A DNA stretch of 34,572 bases, from assembly GCA_002418775.1 (NCBI GenBank), contig DIEU01000058.1, positions 88,361-122,932 on the forward strand. The letters run 5' to 3'. Shown piece after piece: positions 32,425 to 34,572 of the stretch. The notes below the pieces were generated by a model. That model saw nothing but the letters and a program-made list of their open reading frames with translations, was not told where the DNA came from and searched no databases. This DNA comes from Firmicutes bacterium UBA5766. GTDB taxonomy: Bacteria > Bacillota > Desulfotomaculia > Desulfotomaculales > Nap2-2B. A program made the translations under genes and the position numbers. Numbering within the stretch: position 1 is the first letter of the stretch; each line of letters starts with the position of its first letter.

Positions 32425-32572
32425 CTTCCTTTTTTTCTAAAAATATCGGCACAAGTCTCAAATAAATATACATGGGAATGATTATTTCCGGCCTCAATCT
32501 ACAAACTGGTATTATTTGTCTTTGTACAATTTCGACATATTCTGCTATTATTCTTATTGCAGGCCCTGTCAC
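32411..32572 (-). CDS. 53-aa small protein upstream of the amidase-like gene
   Basis: A GTG start with AAGGAGG 7 nt upstream, overlapping the previous ORF by GTGA and the amidase-like gene by 14 nt. The product begins MTGPAIRIIAEYVEIVQRQI and contains a hydrophobic stretch (IIIPMYIYLRLVPIF) that could be membrane-associated. The family is not recognised. The ribosome site and the two overlaps make it a believable member of a three-gene minus-strand unit. Confidence 0.55.
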   Translation of the reverse strand: MTGPAIRIIAEYVEIVQRQIIPVCRLRPEIIIPMYIYLRLVPIFLEKKEGDSD

Positions 32573-32691
32573 AAGTCAGCCTCCTTCTCTGAATAGGCTG
32601 CTTTTTTACCCCCAGGTAAACGGGCCTGCATCTCTATTAATCCATCGACAAGTATGTAGAAATAATCCCCTGAATAAATATCGGGAAGCAT
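32569..32691 (-). CDS. 40-aa small protein, first of the minus-strand trio
   Basis: The ATG-started frame MLPDIYSGDYFYILVDGLIE ... ends SEKEADL and overlaps the next ORF by four bases (GTGA). Within its last codons lies the AAGGAGG that serves the next gene. No clear ribosome site precedes its own ATG, which lowers confidence. The family is unknown. Confidence 0.42.
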   Translation of the reverse strand: MLPDIYSGDYFYILVDGLIEMQARLPGGKKAAYSEKEADL

Positions 32692-32728
32692 GGTAACTAT
32701 AAACCATATTTAGAAAGGGGCAGGATAT

Positions 32729-33112
32729 ATGAAACAAAAAAAGCTATTCTACATATTCACGGCTGTAATAATTCTTACTATGGCAATTGCTTATCCGGCA
32801 TTTGCCCTGACCACAGAAAAAGAAAAGAGCGAACAACAAGTTATTGACGTTACAGAAATTGACGGTATTATAACGGATATAAAAGGGAATACAGTTTCAA
32901 TCAAGGGAGAGGATGGTTTAACAAAAACTGTTACTTTTAATAACCGGACAATCTTTCAAATCGAACAAATAGTTCAGGCGACACCAAAGGATTTGAAAAT
33001 TGGGGACGAAATAGAGGCAACATGCAGCCCTGCTGGAAAATACGGGATTAAAGCGGAACGTATCGAGATTGAGGCAAATGATGATCTTGAAGACAATAAA
33101 GGAGAAAAATAA
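32729..33112 (+). CDS. Secreted small beta-rich protein
   Basis: A 127-aa exported protein with a signal peptide (hydrophobic about 6-25, cleavage after AFA). The mature domain has alternating strands, VTEIDGIITDIKGNTVSIKGEDG and KTVTFNNRTIF, then LKIGDEIEATCSPAGKYGIKAERIEIE. This resembles the OB-like DUF5666 type, though the family is not certain. The C-terminus is acidic. AGAAAGGGGCAGG precedes the ATG, and a strong terminator follows 35 nt after the stop, so it is monocistronic. Confidence 0.75.
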   Translation: MKQKKLFYIFTAVIILTMAIAYPAFALTTEKEKSEQQVIDVTEIDGIITDIKGNTVSIKGEDGLTKTVTFNNRTIFQIEQIVQATPKDLKIGDEIEATCSPAGKYGIKAERIEIEANDDLEDNKGEK

Positions 33113-33147
33113 GATTTACCAGTTATAACAACTGCTAAAAAACAATC

Positions 33148-33180
33148 ACCCCGCAAATCCTTGCGGGGTTTAGTTTTTTC
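33148..33180. terminator. Strong bidirectional terminator
   Basis: A 9-bp stem ACCCCGCAA/TTGCGGGGT with an ATCC loop is followed by TTAGTTTTTT on the plus strand. On the minus strand it is followed by GATTGTTTTTT. It serves the secreted-protein gene and the converging gene fragment. Confidence 0.85.
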
Positions 33181-33214
33181 CGGCGCGCCTTGTTTCCAGG
33201 GCTGTATAGATTAT

Positions 33215-33595
33215 TTAAAGCTGCATTTCCTCTGTATTGATTTTCTCCTGCCACCAACCGAAAGCGATCAGTGTTTTTATTATATCCGCCCCCGGCGATT
33301 CCAGGAAAACGATAAAGTTTCCACCCGGAGGAATAATCCATTTCCCGTCATCTTCAGACACCAATGTGCCTTTTGGTCCAACCAGTCTGTCAAGCACATT
33401 TACACCTCCGGTTGGAAATCCTCCAACAGACTGGGTCTCTGTTTGTCCTACAAAATATTGCCCACTAATTGATTTGGATACAGCACTGAAGCATGAATAT
33501 GTATATTGCACCAATATTGGGCTGGCAGGGTCGGACAAAATATTTTTTTCGCAGATACCTATAGACAAAGCACAGGGCGTAATGAGATAATAACC
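33215..33595 (-). pseudogene. 3' fragment of a conserved gene, cut by the insertion element
   Basis: About 125 codons remain open without any start codon and with no ribosome site. The C-terminal part is distinctly conserved-looking: GQYFVGQTETQSVGG, VNVLDRLVGPKGTLVSEDDG, WIIPPGGNFIVFL and a final AFGWWQEK. It resembles spore-former proteins of the DUF6143 kind (from memory, unverified). The upstream end coincides with the presumed left edge of the ISL3-like element near 33596, so the 5' part was probably displaced by the insertion. Confidence 0.55.
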
Positions 33596-34572
33596 GGTTC
33601 TTTCTGATAGACGAAGGATAATAGCTGAACAATCACTTTTATCTGTGATATGGTATAATAAAAAGTTACAGATGAAGGTGAAGCAATGTCGCATAAAAGA
33701 AACTGGCGAGATATATTCACAGAGAGATACTCTGGGAATGGATTTAACCAAGGGGCGATAGCGGTCATATATCGCATCGAAATGGAATTGAGGGCTTTTT
33801 TGAGTTCGGTGGCATTGTGCCAGACTGCTTAAGCCTTCAAAACATTGAACGTGACAACAAAGAGACACGCTATTACTGGGAATCACATTCAGGTGAAGCA
33901 CGTTGCCCATTCTGTGGCGAAACGAGCCACCATTTGAGCCACGATTATTATTGCAAGCCTGTGCAAGATATTCCCGAAAGTGGATTGGTGGTCTATCATG
34001 TAGTCCGGTTCCAGAAGTACCGTTGTGACAACGATAATTGCAGCTGCAAGGAATTTGTTGAGCGGTTTTGTGACTTTTCAGAGGAAGACGCAAGAAAAAC
34101 AATTCGATTTAAAAAATATTGCGTTGATACATCTTTAGTTTGCGGTTGCAACCCAGCTGAACGGAGACTCAGAGCCGAAGGCGCGGTTGTGAGTAATGAT
34201 TCTATCCTATATTTAAGCAGGGATAGAGCAAGCTCATATGCATCCGCAGGGGAGGAACCCGGAAAGATCCAAGCTGCAGACAGATTTCACCTGATCAAGA
34301 ACGCACAGCAGGCAGTGAAAGATGCGCTAATGACAGAAATTCCAGCATCGATATTCGTACGGGATGGCGATGGATGGGTACAAATAGAAGGCTCCGAGAA
34401 TGGAAAGTCATTTTCTTATGTTCCCGAGCAGACAGTAGAGGAGCGTATAAAGCTTGCAACATTGACACCGGCAAAGGAGAAAAAATACAGAGACACCATA
34501 AAAATGCTTGAATTATCCGATAAGGGGCTCAAGACTGCTGATATCGCTCGATGCTCGATCTTATTCCACTTG
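33596..34572 (+). mobile_element. Left part of an ISL3-like insertion element
   Basis: The candidate left end starts GGTTCTTTCTGATAG (33596-33610), like the GGCTCTTT ends common in the ISL3 family. A TATAAT at 33654-33659 and the transposase frames follow. The right end lies beyond the window, so the terminal repeat and target duplication cannot be checked. Confidence 0.5.
33686..34572 (+). pseudogene. ISL3-family transposase, frameshifted, internally deleted, incomplete at window edge
   Basis: ISL3 transposases are DDE enzymes with an N-terminal zinc-finger domain. Frame one starts at ATG 33686 (MSHKRNWRDIFTERYSGNGF..., SD AAGGTG) and ends at a TAA 48 codons later. The frame at -1, open from 33748 to the window edge, carries FEFGGIVPDCLSLQNIE, zinc-finger CPFCG, a Cys-rich RFQKYRCDNDNCSC segment, and later SRDRASSYA and AADRFHLIKNAQQAVK. 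The two frames are joined by T-TTT-TTG at 33796-33802. Between AVVSNDSIL and SRDRASS, the 80-100 residues that normally hold the first catalytic Asp are missing, so it should be inactive. Confidence 0.75.

Noticed and set aside
32472..32696. 74-codon plus-strand ORF opposite the two micro-ORFs
   Set aside because: It has no ribosome site, and the minus-strand frames have a ribosome site and overlapping starts and stops.
33237..33590. 117-codon plus-strand ORF opposite the gene fragment
   Set aside because: The minus-strand frame has the conserved-looking protein sequence; the plus frame lacks a ribosome site and reads as its antisense.
1..34572. CRISPR array, rRNA, or tandem repeat array
   Set aside because: No regularly spaced repeats or rRNA sequence were noticed; only short isolated repeats are present.

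Overview
The window looks like chromosomal DNA of an anaerobic, spore-former-type Gram-positive of the Clostridia (Peptococcaceae-like, for example the Desulfotomaculum/Pelotomaculum group). The reasons are strong AGGAGG-type ribosome sites, frequent GTG/TTG starts, a CsaB/WecG/LCP wall-polymer cluster, a YedF plus NifS-like pair, ModD, RecD2 and an amt-glnK pair behind an RNA attenuator. The genus is inference; no rRNA or other marker gene is present.

Layout. 1-8.2 kb: htpX; convergent asparagine synthetase asnB; glutamine-dependent NAD synthetase nadE; a nitroreductase; a DUF378 membrane protein; a 47-codon remnant of the DNA-end-binding protein Ku; then glnK and amt on the minus strand. 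The amt leader carries a promoter, two hexaloop hairpins and an overlapping intrinsic terminator, the arrangement expected for an ANTAR-type antitermination target. 8.6 kb: tRNA-Glu(CTC) with a near-ideal promoter. 8.7-9.6 kb: decayed accessory DNA, including an ORF interrupted by TAG and fragments resembling REP repeats.

9.6-11.9 kb is the most interesting locus. It has its own promoter, a 17-bp AT inverted repeat, a 52-codon precursor peptide with a lasso-peptide-type leader and an unusually long Cys-rich core ending in CCCS, and directly downstream a 647-aa asparagine-synthetase homologue of the lasso-cyclase type. No leader-binding (B1/RRE) or leader-peptidase (B2) gene is visible nearby. 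An uncharacterised minus-strand gene ending in CGLGCF follows, sharing a divergent, operator-rich intergenic region with a marR gene.

12.9-21.8 kb: a plus-strand envelope cluster (MarR, WecG/TagA glycosyltransferase, secreted protein, LCP ligase, DUF5693 membrane protein, CsaB pyruvyltransferase, secreted phosphodiester glycosidase with copper-amine-oxidase-type repeats, secreted beta-propeller). Together these suggest synthesis, pyruvylation and attachment of a secondary cell-wall polymer. 21.8-27.4 kb: a small helical protein, a cyclophilin lipoprotein, a LysR regulator, a zinc-ribbon/transglutaminase-like membrane protein, a CBS-pair protein, YedF and a cysteine desulfurase. 27.7-31.6 kb: soluble P-type-ATPase-like HAD protein, ModD with a promoter/operator, and RecD2.

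31.6-34.6 kb: a minus-strand set of two tiny overlapping ORFs and an amidase-fold protein that has lost most catalytic residues; a secreted OB-like protein with a strong terminator; and a conserved gene fragment that stops at a decayed ISL3-like element. That element carries a -1 slippery heptamer and an internal deletion and runs off the window.
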